Assembly (NCBI RefSeq): GCF_004359215.1
Contig: NC_090617.1
Coordinates: 4,614,277-4,678,276 of the forward strand
Origin: Bremia lactucae
Taxonomy: Eukaryota > Oomycota > Peronosporomycetes > Peronosporales > Peronosporaceae
Direction of reading: 5' to 3'
Length of the DNA stretch: 64,000 bases
The notes beneath the pieces are model-generated. The model searched no databases. It was not told the DNA's origin and saw only the letters and a list, made by a program, of their open reading frames with translations. Positions 45,161 through 56,625 of the stretch are shown here, piece by piece; position 1 is the first letter of the stretch; each line of letters starts with the position of its first letter. The position numbers were made by a program, and so were the translations under genes.

Positions 45161-45667
45161 TTTACATAAACTCACGGTAGAGGGACCGCAATGTTTGCGG
45201 TACGCTCCCGAGAAAAAGCTCTAGTTGCCCTGATCGATACCATTTTCTTTATTCCACTCATCCAGGCTTGACAAGCCTTGTGAGAACGAAACGGAATTTT
45301 TCGCCGATGCCTTTTTTTCGGCATCAGTGGTACACTGTAAGCGGGCAAAGAATGTCGTTTCTTTGTTCCAAGCTTGAAACACAATCGTACAGAATGGGCA
45401 GACCATAGACCGCGAGGCCTGGCTTGACAAACTGGATGCTTTCCATGAACGGATCGTAGTCGGTGCACGCTACAAGTGCACCATTTATCTTGAGAGGCAA
45501 GATTACGTTGCCTCTCGTGGGAGGACTCATGCTCATGCCGCGACTTTGTGAAATATGTCATCCCACGTGTGCGATGTCACTTATTGGTGCGTCGTGACAC
45601 TCATAAATTATGGATTAAGAAAATACATCCTGAAGTTCGATCAAATCCTTATATAGTGGATTTGTCT
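45161..45667 (-). pseudogene. Element F, unassigned internal part
   Basis: Overlapping minus frames 45561-45172 have no RT, RNase H or integrase motif. The region where RT should lie is therefore missing or replaced. It contains a perfect 9-bp-arm hairpin at 45492-45516. Confidence 0.35.
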
Positions 45668-48272
45668 TCAATGACTCCCAAGATTGGGACGTAAATCTTC
45701 CATCCGAGTCTTCTCATCGAGGACACTTTCGTTCATCGATGAGCTGCTGAGAACCCATTCGCTCTCAGGAAATGCTATTGCCGACCGAATATCGGCCATA
45801 TAATTTTCATCTGTGACAAGTACGCAGATCTGATTGACTTTGCCACAACGCAGATCACGCAAGAATCGTTTCGGTGCTAGCGTCGGCAATTGAGTTATCT
45901 CGAAGATAACTTCGGAGGCGCTATCAGATCAAGGGTACAAGCGCCTACACTTGATCCGTTATTTTCTAAAACAGTTTACGTCTCAGTTTCCTCTTTGAAG
46001 TTAATTCCAAAGGTAGCTGGATACTTTCGACCACAGGTTTCTGGGGATTATTCCCGTAGTTTCTTGGCGACTTATTCCATCAAGTTTTATTTAAGGAGTA
46101 TCCCCCCTACTACCTCTTGCTGTGGTTGCGCAACCACAGCGAGATCGTCAGCAATCGACTCTCCAGTCGATCTAGAACTTTCATACTTTCTCCTATAGAC
46201 AGGCGTTGGATATTTTCTTGGATGTTGCTTTTCCAGAAAGCATCCTTGTTTCATACCACTCAACTTATTTAAATGGTCGAACTTCGGCGCTGCCTCTAGA
46301 TAGCCGTCGGTAACTATGTTCACGTCACAATGGTATACCGCTGACGCTGCTTCTGCCTGCGCACAGCCGTCGGGATCGAACTCCAGAGTGTGATGGATAT
46401 TTACACTGAGGACTTGCGCAGTCATGCAAACGACCGAACAACAAGTAAGGCCATCGCACCCTTTTAGGACATTCGCACGCTTCTGGACGCGCCAAGACGT
46501 TCATCAGACGCGCATTTGATGAGGAAGAGGTAGGCATCATCATGGCTTGATGCTGCCAGTTTATGCATAGCTCGTACTTTCTGAGCCATGGTTATCCTAG
46601 GATGACGTCAAAGTTTTCATCCAAATCTATTACGATGAAATCATCATCGTACTTTTTACCCTTTGACGTATATTCAATACCAAATACACGTTTCTTTACT
46701 GTCACAGATACGCCTGTTGCTAGGCGCACTGTCATACTCGTTAGAGGGGATATCACGCTCACTAAATCTGAGCCTGCGATCTTGTAGCGATTAGCGTCGA
46801 TCGACGCCCTACAGTGGAATAGGGACTTTAGCGGCAACTTTTTCGCTTCTATAATTTTCAAGGTGATAAGGTTAACCTTATCACCATGGGCAGTTAAATA
46901 CAATGTTTGCGTGTGAGGAGCAACTTTCGTTAAAAGGCCTACAATTCCTTTGACGTTGCTGGATCAGTACGGCACATGCACCCTTCTACCCCGACCGTTT
47001 TTGACGATCCGCCTGGTCGTTGCGATTTGGCAACAGCATTACATCCGTGTCCTCCGCTGTTTCTAGCGGGAGGTCGATCATTTCGCTAAGTGCTTCTTGG
47101 CACTGGGAGTGGGGCACAAGATCATAGATGCAGTGGCCCGTCTTTTGACAACGATTGCATTTTTGCGATCATTTAAGACTTGAAAAGCGAGGCTTCTCTG
47201 TTTCCACATACGAGAGGTCCATAGGTTCTGGACCTCCGTTTTCTTATCGTCTCGGAGGACGATAAGCGCCAGAGTGGACGAAAGCCTGTTCAAGAATGAA
47301 TTCCTCCTGTTCCGCTATATTGATCGCCAGGTCGAGCGACTCTAGTTCGAGCCGGAACAGGTGAGTCTTAACCGGACCGTCTCAAGACGTTTTATAAACA
47401 CAGTTACCTGTCTTTGTTAATTAATTGGATGACTCACGATACAGTTGACAAGGTATCGTGTAGGTTGGGCATAAGTGTTTAGGTCACGCTTGCCCTTCTT
47501 CCAATCCAGAATCTCGGCTCCAGCCCTGAATTTGGCACGTGGCGGCTCAAATGTTTGCCTGAGCCGATTTTTTTTCTTAAAGACCTCATACGACCCAAAG
47601 ATCAATGAGTCGTGAGAATCTTGGACCCATAAGCCCAAGATTTTGCACGTCCGGCTAAGTTGAACATGCCAAATTTCACTTTCGTCGCATCGTCATTGAT
47701 GCGGCCAGCTTCAATGGCGTCGTCAAATTCGACGAACCATCTTAAAAAGGAGTCGCCTTCGACTATATGTGATAACCTATTCATAATTATGTTTTAATTT
47801 TATTTATTTCAAACTTTTATTGAATTGTTTCATTAATTTATATTTTATGGCTTAAACTAAGAAATATTGATCATTATGCTTTCGGGTCGACGCGAAGCGT
47901 CGGCCCGCTAGCAGCATGTAAATGCTGCTGTCTCAACAGTTCAAACTGTTTAGCACCCTCTTCTTTCAAAATTTCCGCGTGTTGAGAGCCTTGCTGGTGA
48001 AGTAATGCTACTTTTCTTGCGTATCGTCGATTTAATGTTGTATGAGCTCGGCTATGGCCGCATCTTGTTCATCTGTCCCAAAGTGAACAGCATGGCGCCA
48101 ACGACTGGCCCGCCTACGACCGAACTCATGCGGTCGGTCGCTCTCCATTCAAGGTGACTCAAATGGGTGAACCTTTTACGCGTTGCTTGTTAGCCTTCTT
48201 GAGGGGCTTGAAAGCTCCCTCCATCTTCATTCTACATGTCGATGTTGGATCGAACGTCCGTAGGCTACCAGG
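45668..48272 (-). mobile_element. Gypsy element F (LTR2 type): gag, protease, pre-RT; RT to integrase missing
   Basis: Read on minus: PBS at 48272 downward, gag start near 48240 (KMEGAFKPL). A Gln-rich segment near 47990-47900 (LLHQQGSQ) is followed by an AT-rich insert (about 47775-47880) that splits gag before EGDSFLRWFVEFDDAI. Capsid continues to 47420 (FNLAGRAKSWA), then the nucleocapsid region. The protease-like region at 46903-46592 ends DLDENFDVILG; the catalytic Asp is His (FHCRAS). The pre-RT region is at 45889-45668 (VLSSSSMNESVLDEKTR). RT, RNase H and integrase are absent. Perfect palindromes lie at 46119-46140 and 46862-46885. Confidence 0.75.
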
Positions 48273-48690
48273 TGTAACGGAGCACCCTTTGCTAGTACTA
48301 ATAAAAGTACTAATCAACCTACTCTGTTTACAGTGAAGGTCGGGGCCTCGATAACTTAACTTCCACGACGAGCAGAGGAAAGTTCTAATAGCTAAGAAGC
48401 GTAACGATCTTTTATCTACTAACAAATTTAATATATTCGTGAATAACTATCTCTGGCGGCTTCTTGCGCACCGCACAATCGTGTCTTGTGACGAGCCTGG
48501 GATTGATTCAAACTGAAATTAATCAATCGATAGAACTGATTTCTTATTGCGTCAATATTATCAAATTTGGAAATATTGGAATTATAAAGCCAAAATCAAA
48601 TAAAAATAATAATTTTGTATATATTTATTTCCTATTTATAGAAAATAATATTAATTATTCCTTTTATAGGAAATATATGGAACCGGACAG
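48273..48690 (-). repeat. LTR2-type 5' LTR of element F
   Basis: It begins TGTAACGGAGCACCC beside the PBS and follows LTR2 through CGCACCGCACAATCGTG. The far end (AACCGGACAG) is degraded. Confidence 0.7.
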
Positions 48691-49022
48691 ATTATTCTTT
48701 GTGAAACATAAGTGATAATCAGCACCTAAATAAAAATACAAATGCACAAAACGCCTATTCTGATAAGCAGCCAATGCTGCTGCTTCTTGTTATGAACTAA
48801 TAAAATCCTTGCTCCAATTTTTTAAACGAAACAGATCAGTGCGCAGCCGAAGAGAAAAAAGGTTATACCGGTTATATTTAAATCACTCTCACCTACGAAA
48901 TCTCTCGTGCGGTGTGTGCGAGATCTGTCACCAAGAACAAAGGCATCTTGAGGGACAGCGCCCAACTATCTTCATTGCCGTGTGTGGTACCAAGTGACGT
49001 TCCTCTCTGTATTTTTCCTAGC
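48691..49022. other. 5' intergenic region of the coiled-coil gene
   Basis: Boundary between repeats and the host gene island. Pyrimidine-rich just before the ATG (TTCCTCTCTGTATTTTTCCT at 49000-49019). A weak Inr-like TTCATTGCC occurs at about 48971. Confidence 0.35.
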
Positions 49023-52000
49023 ATGTTTGGCCGATTCTTTAAAAATAAAGAGGACGGCAAGAATGGCCCTCCAGGCCATCAACGCCAAGGTGGACAAAAC
49101 GGAACGATCGACGACCCTCCGGTCGGTGGAGGCTTTTTTAATCTCCCACCTCCCGTAGCCAAGCCTTATGGTACCTCCAACCCCACTGCTTTGAATAATT
49201 TTGTACCCTCAAGTGGAACTGGAGGATACCCACCTTCCGTGACCTATGGTAACTCCAGTACCCAGGACAATACCGCAGTGCACGGCTCGGATATGTTTGG
49301 TGGCATGGCAGTTCGAGAACCTTCTGCTGCGAAGCCAATAGCAAGGTATCAGCCTCAGCATCCGAATCAGTATGGAGGCAATGGAGGTGCACCTCAAAGC
49401 GCGGCGAATGCGCCACATGGGACGTCAGGAAACAGTTTATTTACTGGACTCGCAGTTGCTTCCGTTCCAATGGTATCAGTCTCAGACGCGAGTACCCATG
49501 TACCGATCATACCGGTACCGGATGACACCGGGGCGTCAACAATCCCAACGTATACTAGCGAGCATAGGAAGTCGATGAAAAGCTCAAGGCTGATTCATCA
49601 TAATGAAGGTGGTAATACTGATGCTTTATCTTCGTCACAGTTTTCTCGCACTAGTGCAGGCAGTAGTAGTGCGACATCGAAATCGAGTTTAAAAGGTGGA
49701 AAAAAGAAGAAAAAGAAGACGTTCCGTCCTGGGTTTGGTCGACAGCTTTCGGATGAATCTGCTGCTGCGTTGCAACGTGGTGATATTAAAGAAGATGAAG
49801 TGATTTTACAGCAGCAGCAAGAAAAGAGTCGCATTTCGGATCACTCGGATACTTCTCGGAACACGCGTCTTGCGACGAATCCCACTGATTTGGCTCACTT
49901 GCTACCTCCTGTTAAATCAGGCTCCGTGTTGCAAGGACTGACCGTGCATCATGGGAGTAAGAAAGCTTCAGGTGGCAGTGTGTTAGCTGGTCTCACGGTC
50001 CACACACCAGCGTCACCCGCTTTGTCTGTACCTAAGAATGAGCCTTCTGCTGACTATAAACCTAGCAATCTCTTGTCGGGACTGAGCATTCAGAAGACGC
50101 CAAGCACGATTCGAAGTGAAAAGAGTTTAGAATCAGTAACTGTGATTCCAGAAGTCGAATGTAATGATGAACCCGTGCAGCTTCTTGTTTCCACGCCAGC
50201 ATCGCCAATAACGCCGGAAAATCGATTGCTTCATACGTTACGAGACTTTCATGAAAGTGCTGTTGGGTTTCGTCAATTAACAGCGAAGCAGAACGAAGAA
50301 GAAAATCGCCTTTTGGAACGTAAAGTGCATCTAACGAGCCAATTAACGCAGTTTGAGTTGGATTTAAGGGACGTCGAAGCGCAACAACACCATGCGTGTG
50401 AAGTCGAAGACTTTGAGAAAGCCGATGCTTTGAATGCAACGATCAATAGCGTACGCCATTGCATCTCCCTTACGGAAAGTGACGTTCGCAAAGTCGAGAG
50501 TGAATTGGTGGCGTTTCTCAAGGCGAAAGAAAAGGCGTTTGCGAATCAACTTAAGAGTACGCGCGGGACATTACGGGAGCTCGAAAGCTTTTGTGAAGAC
50601 CAAGAATCGGAACGAACGATTGCACGGAATGAGTACAAATTATACCATTTGAATCAAACCCAACAGCTTCAATTTGAGGCGGAACGGATCGAGACGGAGA
50701 TGCATCATGTCTCGGTGAGTCTCGAGAACGTCATTGCTGAAAAGTCAGAGATTGAAGCAACGATTGAAGGTCAATGCAGTACCGAGTTTGCGATTCAGGT
50801 CCGACTAAGTGACGAAAAGAAGGCCGTGGAAGAAGAAGTGCGGGAGCTCGAACGAAAGCTCAAGGATAAGCGGAAGCGCGTTGAAGCGATTCAGTCGTCG
50901 ATTGATAGTGCACAGCGTGACATTAATACTGTTCGAAAGCGGTACTCTCGCCAATTAAAGCGCATTGCGGAACGCGAGGAAGGTATTAAAAAGACCAAAG
51001 CCGAGGTCGAATCTGATGGAAAGCACCTGGCGCAGCAGCGTGTAGACTTTGAGAAACAAATTCAACAATACACGGATACTGTTGCGGTGATTGGCAAACG
51101 CATTGGAGCTGTGAAAGAAGAGATGCGAGCCGCTACGTTACTGGCAAATGTCTTGGAAGTACAGGAGACTCGTCGGGAGCAAGCGATTTTGCGCAAGAAA
51201 CAGCAAACGGCGGAGCTGAGCTCGCTTAATGATGCGGCCGCTATTGCCGAACAGAGTTTCACGATGCTTCGTAAGCAGCACGAGGAGCTTGAAAAGTCCT
51301 CTGCGATTCATCGTAATGCCATTGCATCGGCAGAAGCTATGATTCCACGGCTAGAGCAAGAAAAGAAAGGAGCTGCGGCACAGCGGAATTTTAAGGAAGC
51401 TGCTCGGATCTCAAAGGATATCAAAGCTCTTGAAAAGGATCGTTCGACCGCCGAGGAGATGGTGGAAGTCGTTGAAATGGAGATGCACGATTTAAACGAG
51501 CGCATTGATAAGCGACAAGTCGAGTTTGAAGAAAAGAAGCAAGAGTTGAAAAAAATGCAAAAACGTCTGGAATTGGCCACGCTGCACGAGCTGTGGAAAG
51601 AAGCGAAGCATTTACGAACCGCATTGCATAAGATTGAAAAGCACAAGAGCGAAGGCGATGCGGCTAGTGATGGAATGGACTTTCGTTCATCAGCCATATT
51701 GCTGATTCAGGCCGAATACGACGCGTGTATGCTCCAGGTGGAGTCGTTTGAAAAGAAGTATGACGTGAGTGATCCTGCAAAGGACGAACCTGTGGAGGAA
51801 GAGGACGATCACGACGATGAATTGATTGATGGCGATGAGAATGACCGAAGTGACCATGTTTTACGGTCGAGTTTGATCGGAAGAACCACGGATGGGAGCG
51901 CTTTGGATGGAAATGTTGAGGATTTAGAAGACAGCAGCAGTGCGCTCAAGGCGATTGAAGCTCAGCTATATGAACTTGAGTCGAAAATTGAAATCGCGAC

Positions 52001-53369
52001 GGAGAATGAAGAGTATGAATTGGCCGCGAGACTTGACGAAAAGATTGAAATTTTAAAAGAACGGCAGCGGGCGATTAAAGTATCGAATCCGGTGACTGAT
52101 GCTTGTGAGAATAGCGTGGATGAGGCTGACGAAGAGGATGAAGAGGAAAGTATGAGGGACGATCTATCTGATGATGAAGACGAAATGGAGGAGGAATATG
52201 GTCATGAAGAAATGGTTAGTCCGCGAATAGAGGAAGAGAAGGTGCTGTCATTCGAGACGAATGAAGTGGAAGCTGTAATGCTCAAGGAGCAGGTCGAAAC
52301 TTCGATAGAAAACAAGAAGAATGGCTCCGTTCCGTCGCATCAGGAGGAATTGCAGTCAATGCGAGAAGAAGAGAGGTATAGCGGCAGTCAGCTTGAAGCA
52401 GGTGACTCGTCGGTGACGGTGCCGCATAAGTTTAAAGGACAGATAGACGAAATTACTTGCTCGAGTGCTGCTGAGGCAGTTGATAGCCGCATGCTGGAGC
52501 ATATATTACCTCAACAAAGCACTCATACAAGCAAAGCTCTCTTTGGTGGACTTCAAATGAGTCCGAATGTCGTCACGAATGCAACGGAAGTTTTGATTTT
52601 AAAACCTAATGACGAATCGCTTGAACGTGAAGTAGAGGCTTCTGCAACTTCCGAAATCTTTTCACCTACGTCATCGAATATGAAAGACTCTTTCTTTGGA
52701 AATCCCGATTTGTTGACTCAGCAGGCTAGTCAACTGGCCCATTCTGCGTCTCCGTTTTTATTTAATGGTTTGCATATGAGTGGAAGCCTTTCAGTGAGTC
52801 CACTTTCTTCGTCTGTTCTGAAAAATGTTTTGAGTGAAGACGGAGAAAGAAATGTGGATGCAAGTTTAATAGAAGCGAATGCAAGCGCGAGTGACGACGT
52901 GTTTGGTGGCTTGCAATTGAGCTCAAGTGTCGTGACGGATACATTAATGAACGCTACGAGAGCTTTTGAAGTTGAGGAATTGCCGTTGAATGGCGCGACG
53001 TCTTCGAAACGTGCTCTGAAAGAGGTTCCTACGGATATGTTTGGTGGGCTGAAGTTAAGCAGCAGTGCTCCGTCAGTTCCAATGAGAGCCTCTAGTGAGA
53101 CATTTGGTGGTCCAAAGCTTGGTGATAGTGTTGTAACAGCTACGTCGGTCAGCTTTGCGAAAGAGAGTTTAGAAGAGGAAGTAGATGGTGTCAAGAGAGA
53201 TGAAGAAGGCACGCGAATGTCGATTCACGAGCTCACGGAGCATGAAACTGAAGGTTTATGCGCTGAAGCGGAAACGACGATGACGATTTATGAAGCTAGT
53301 GCGGACGATACGCAGATATTGAATGGCCAAGTCGAAGACACAAGAAAGCACGATGCGATGCAACTGTAG
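49023..53369 (+). CDS. Large coiled-coil protein with UVR-like motifs and FGGL-type repeats
   Basis: 1448 residues from the ATG at 49023 (the frame extends 5' to a GTG at 48912, but the first ATG fits the coding character, starting MFGRFFKNKEDG). The N-terminal 400 residues are Gly/Ser/Pro-rich and likely disordered, with five short motifs (MFGGMAV ~90, LFTGLAV ~139, VLQGLTV ~301, VLAGLTV ~319, LLSGLSI ~349). Residues ~400-910 are a long charged coiled coil. Three UVR-like helical hairpins are visible: DFEKADALN (~458), NFKEAARISKDIKALE (~785) and EYELAARLDEKIEIL (~996). Acidic stretches follow. The C-terminal 300 residues bear five more motifs (LFGGLQM ~1172, LFNGLHM, VFGGLQL, MFGGLKL, TFGGPKL). 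Single exon. Probably a cytoplasmic scaffold; I do not recognise a named family. Confidence 0.85.
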   Translation: MFGRFFKNKEDGKNGPPGHQRQGGQNGTIDDPPVGGGFFNLPPPVAKPYGTSNPTALNNFVPSSGTGGYPPSVTYGNSSTQDNTAVHGSDMFGGMAVREPSAAKPIARYQPQHPNQYGGNGGAPQSAANAPHGTSGNSLFTGLAVASVPMVSVSDASTHVPIIPVPDDTGASTIPTYTSEHRKSMKSSRLIHHNEGGNTDALSSSQFSRTSAGSSSATSKSSLKGGKKKKKKTFRPGFGRQLSDESAAALQRGDIKEDEVILQQQQEKSRISDHSDTSRNTRLATNPTDLAHLLPPVKSGSVLQGLTVHHGSKKASGGSVLAGLTVHTPASPALSVPKNEPSADYKPSNLLSGLSIQKTPSTIRSEKSLESVTVIPEVECNDEPVQLLVSTPASPITPENRLLHTLRDFHESAVGFRQLTAKQNEEENRLLERKVHLTSQLTQFELDLRDVEAQQHHACEVEDFEKADALNATINSVRHCISLTESDVRKVESELVAFLKAKEKAFANQLKSTRGTLRELESFCEDQESERTIARNEYKLYHLNQTQQLQFEAERIETEMHHVSVSLENVIAEKSEIEATIEGQCSTEFAIQVRLSDEKKAVEEEVRELERKLKDKRKRVEAIQSSIDSAQRDINTVRKRYSRQLKRIAEREEGIKKTKAEVESDGKHLAQQRVDFEKQIQQYTDTVAVIGKRIGAVKEEMRAATLLANVLEVQETRREQAILRKKQQTAELSSLNDAAAIAEQSFTMLRKQHEELEKSSAIHRNAIASAEAMIPRLEQEKKGAAAQRNFKEAARISKDIKALEKDRSTAEEMVEVVEMEMHDLNERIDKRQVEFEEKKQELKKMQKRLELATLHELWKEAKHLRTALHKIEKHKSEGDAASDGMDFRSSAILLIQAEYDACMLQVESFEKKYDVSDPAKDEPVEEEDDHDDELIDGDENDRSDHVLRSSLIGRTTDGSALDGNVEDLEDSSSALKAIEAQLYELESKIEIATENEEYELAARLDEKIEILKERQRAIKVSNPVTDACENSVDEADEEDEEESMRDDLSDDEDEMEEEYGHEEMVSPRIEEEKVLSFETNEVEAVMLKEQVETSIENKKNGSVPSHQEELQSMREEERYSGSQLEAGDSSVTVPHKFKGQIDEITCSSAAEAVDSRMLEHILPQQSTHTSKALFGGLQMSPNVVTNATEVLILKPNDESLEREVEASATSEIFSPTSSNMKDSFFGNPDLLTQQASQLAHSASPFLFNGLHMSGSLSVSPLSSSVLKNVLSEDGERNVDASLIEANASASDDVFGGLQLSSSVVTDTLMNATRAFEVEELPLNGATSSKRALKEVPTDMFGGLKLSSSAPSVPMRASSETFGGPKLGDSVVTATSVSFAKESLEEEVDGVKRDEEGTRMSIHELTEHETEGLCAEAETTMTIYEASADDTQILNGQVEDTRKHDAMQL

Positions 53370-54577
53370 ACGTAAAGAAGACGTGGGTGTTTACTTTAGT
53401 GGAAATCATACGTGGTGAATGCATTTGTGTGTTGGTGTAGCTATCTCGGTTGGAAAACTAAAGTGATTATAGGACACACGCCGACGACGACCAAAATACT
53501 GTCGACGTTTCAAACATGAAAGTCGACTAGTGCCATAAAGGTCATGATGCTATTCAACAGAAAGATGTCACGTCGTATCACACTTCGCTGTGCATCTACT
53601 GTAAAAAAAATTGAGCGGTCGAAGAAGAATGAGATATGAGCAACAAGCACGAAAGCATAAAACACGTGGGCGCGTGGCCAAGAGCTCGCCATACCGGCAA
53701 GTGAATAGCTATTTTTGGTTATTTTGGCCATGAACGCCAAAATTTCGAGCAAAGCGCATGCGCGAATTGAATCCATAGACCGGGGCCTGAATTTTTACGG
53801 CAATGATGGAATAAAGCCGTGTTGCGGTAGATAGTATGGAGGTTAATTACCGCGGAATGCCGCGAGGAATGACGTGGCGGCCACAACCATCACTGTGAGC
53901 ATCATGGCTTTTGCACAAAAATAGCTCCTGGGTATCAAGACCGCTATAGCTTTAGTAAAAAAGGAAGAGTCACGTGCAAAAGCTTGAATTATTCAGTCAA
54001 TAGCCCCATGCGCCGCTACAACGGGTTCGAATCCGGAAACATATCGGCTGTTACGGTTTAATCTTGCGTGATAAAACGAATTTTTGACAATATTACGGCA
54101 CATGTAAAGCACGCGGCACTAAATCGCACTGGCGTACTATTTTCGAGGTATAGCCTTACAAATCACCTTGATAAATATAGATGCAAATTAGGTAGTTGCT
54201 GGCACTTTCGCTGCCCGAATCTGACGATCACCCGACCAGTTCTGCTTCGTCAATCATACCGATGCCGTTGTAATTTATTTCAATTTTGCATCAATAAAGT
54301 AAATATTCTAGATTTACGTGATGTCAGGTAAATCCATTTTAAAAAATTACCTTCTAGAACAGTCTCCGTGTGAAAGTCACTCTCATATCAGTGCCATAGC
54401 GACACTTCTTCGGACACGAAAGGCAAACTCGCCTATTGTTTTTCAACGATTTGTTCTCATTTCATCTCCTCTGTCCGATTTCAAACGTCTCATCGCTGCG
54501 CACCACAAGCCAAGCAATCCTAATCTAAAAGTACACAATGCGTGTCATTTTGAAATCTGCCTGACCTTCGACACAAG
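53370..54577. other. Intergenic region upstream of HSP60
   Basis: No supported gene. A minus-strand 88-codon ATG frame (53510-53776) and two plus frames of 87 codons lack motifs. A B-box-like GGTTCGAATCC near 54023 is not part of a foldable tRNA. Confidence 0.45.
54545..54558 (+). promoter_or_regulatory. Candidate oomycete initiator (Inr) for HSP60
   Basis: TCATTTTGAAATCT matches about 12 of 14 positions of the consensus TCAYTYYNCAWTTT and ends 19 bp before the ATG at 54578. It implies a very short 5' UTR. Confidence 0.5.
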
Positions 54578-56311
54578 ATGAACCCAACGCTAGCCGTTGC
54601 CGTAAAGAAAGCCTCGGCCCTCTCGCCTGCAGGCCGCCGCCTCTTTTCCTCTGGCAAGGACATTCGCTTTGGCATTGAGGGCCGTGCAGCCATGCTTAAG
54701 GGCGCCGACCAACTGGCTAATGCCGTGCAAGTGACCATGGGTCCCAAGGGCCGTAATGTTGTCATTGACCAGTCGTACGGTGCGCCCAAGATCACCAAAG
54801 ACGGTGTGACTGTCGCCCGTGCGATTGATTTCAAGGACAAATTTGAGAACATGGGCGCCCAGCTTGTTCGTTCCGTCGCGAGCAGTACCAACGACGCAGC
54901 GGGCGACGGCACGACATCGGCCACTGTCCTTACGCGATCTATCTTTAGCGAGGGCTGCAAGTCGGTGGCGGCTGGCATGAACCCATTGGACCTACGCCGC
55001 GGTATTCAAATGGCCGTTGACCACGTTGTCGACGGTCTTCAGAAGCTTTCCATGGACGTTGCGGACAAGGAAAAAGTCGCACAAGTCGCGACGATTTCAG
55101 CCAACTCCGAGGTCGAGATTGGCAACCTTATCAGTGACGCAATGGAGCGTGTGGGCAAGGAAGGAGTCATTACCGTTCAAGATGGCAAGACGCTGTTTAA
55201 TGAACTAGAAGTGGTCGAAGGCATGAAGTTTGACCGTGGGTACATTTCGCCTTACTTCGTGACGGACAACAAGACGCAGTCATGCGAGATGGAGAACCCA
55301 TATATTTTGCTCGTGGAAAAGAAGGTGTCTAGTCTCCAAGCTATACTTCCAATGCTCGAGACGGTAGTGAAGCAACAGCGTCCACTTTTGATTGTAGCGG
55401 AAGATGTTGAAAGTGAAGCACTTGCTGCTCTCGTGATCAACAAGATTCGCGGTGGGGTCAAAGTATGTGCCGTCAAGGCCCCGGGCTTTGGCGACAACCG
55501 CAAAGCCAGCCTTCAGGATATGGCTGTACTCACTGGCGCGACAGTTATTTCTGAAGACTTGGGCCACCGTCTCGAGACGGCCACGCCTGAAATGCTCGGT
55601 AGCGCTAAGAAGGTTACAATCACCAAGGACGATACGCTCATGCTTGACGGTGCTGGGACATCGGAGTCTGTGGATGAACGCGTGAATTTGCTGCGTGCGT
55701 CGATTGAAAGCACGACGTCTGAGTACGAAAAGGAAAAGCTTCAGGAACGTCTTGCCAAGCTCAGTGGCGGAGTTGCTGTCATTAAGGTTGGAGGAGCCAG
55801 CGAAGTCGAGGTTGGAGAGAAGAAAGACCGTGTCGTTGATGCCTTAAACGCCACCCGTGCGGCTGTTGCAGAAGGCATCGTGCCTGGTGGAGGTGCTGCG
55901 CTACTGTGGGCTTCGCGCTCGCTCAAGACGCTTTATGAATCATGCGCGAATCTCGACCAAAAGGTGGGTGTGGAGATCGTCGAACGTGCTTGCCGAGCCC
56001 CTGCGACGCAGATCGCCCGGAATGCTGGCCATGAAGGGGCTGTGATTGTGGGCAAGTTGCTCGAGAGTGACTCGCCTGAATATGGCTTTAATGCCCAGAC
56101 TGGCGAGTATGTGAATCTCGTGGATGCGGGAATTATTGACCCGACAAAGGTTGTGCGCACGGGTCTTGTGGACGCTTCCAGTGTGGCGTCGCTTATGATG
56201 ACGGCCGAGGCGCTTATTGCTGACCACCCCGAGGAGGCGGGAGCTGGTGGTCCCCCCATGGGAGGCATGGGTGGCATGGGCGGTATGGGCGGCATGGGCG
56301 GTATGATGTAA
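54578..56311 (+). CDS. HSP60: Mitochondrial chaperonin HSP60 (group I chaperonin)
   Basis: 577 residues, single exon, family-typical length. The N-terminal ~25 residues are a basic presequence ([16 protein letters not shown]), then the mature start KDIRFG. Chaperonin hallmarks are in order: [10 protein letters not shown] (~53), [13 protein letters not shown] (~71), the nucleotide-binding [10 protein letters not shown] (~109), apical domain with APGFGDNRK (~305), and the signature [14 protein letters not shown] (~417). The C-terminus is the flexible GGMGG-repeat tail ending MM. It forms the ATP-driven folding chamber of the mitochondrial matrix with an HSP10 lid. An Inr-like element lies 20 bp upstream. 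The gene sits in a same-strand row with its neighbours, with a 1.2-kb gap before it and 314 bp after. Confidence 0.97.
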   Translation: MNPTLAVAVKKASALSPAGRRLFSSGKDIRFGIEGRAAMLKGADQLANAVQVTMGPKGRNVVIDQSYGAPKITKDGVTVARAIDFKDKFENMGAQLVRSVASSTNDAAGDGTTSATVLTRSIFSEGCKSVAAGMNPLDLRRGIQMAVDHVVDGLQKLSMDVADKEKVAQVATISANSEVEIGNLISDAMERVGKEGVITVQDGKTLFNELEVVEGMKFDRGYISPYFVTDNKTQSCEMENPYILLVEKKVSSLQAILPMLETVVKQQRPLLIVAEDVESEALAALVINKIRGGVKVCAVKAPGFGDNRKASLQDMAVLTGATVISEDLGHRLETATPEMLGSAKKVTITKDDTLMLDGAGTSESVDERVNLLRASIESTTSEYEKEKLQERLAKLSGGVAVIKVGGASEVEVGEKKDRVVDALNATRAAVAEGIVPGGGAALLWASRSLKTLYESCANLDQKVGVEIVERACRAPATQIARNAGHEGAVIVGKLLESDSPEYGFNAQTGEYVNLVDAGIIDPTKVVRTGLVDASSVASLMMTAEALIADHPEEAGAGGPPMGGMGGMGGMGGMGGMM

Positions 56312-56625
56312 GGATGTGGCGAGTTGTTTATTCCGAGGTAGTTATCCCGATTTTGCTTTTATAAGTCTTTTGTAAAGCTGCGATTGAACGTCTTGATCTT
56401 AGTATGTAGGATCAAAAGAGCGCTAAGCAAAATAGAATTAGTAGTTTTTGCAACAATGAAGTGGGTACGTGGGTTACCAATGGGCTAAGAATTCAGAAAT
56501 AGGAAATCTTTACTTTATGAATTAAATTTCCAACACTTCCACTGAAAAGTGGTTAATTCGTCTAATTCCAGAACCAAAAAGAGAGCCAAAGATACCATTC
56601 TTGGATAACCGAAGCTATCAAAGCC
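56312..56625. other. Intergenic between HSP60 and the acyltransferase gene
   Basis: AT-rich 314 bp; presumably the HSP60 3' UTR and next promoter. No Inr match is obvious. Confidence 0.4.

Noticed and set aside
48912..49022. 37-codon N-terminal extension of the coiled-coil protein
   Set aside because: It starts with GTG in a eukaryote and its sequence is unlike the rest; ATG 49023 is preferred.
53510..53776. 88-codon minus-strand ORF with a hydrophobic stretch
   Set aside because: No motif, no Inr-like element, and similar-sized frames occur on both strands in the same interval.
54012..54040. Possible tRNA (GGTTCGAATCC, B-box-like)
   Set aside because: The T-stem pairs poorly, no acceptor stem or anticodon arm can be formed from the flanking sequence.
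55252..55567. Minus-strand frames within HSP60
   Set aside because: Shadows of a strongly conserved coding gene.
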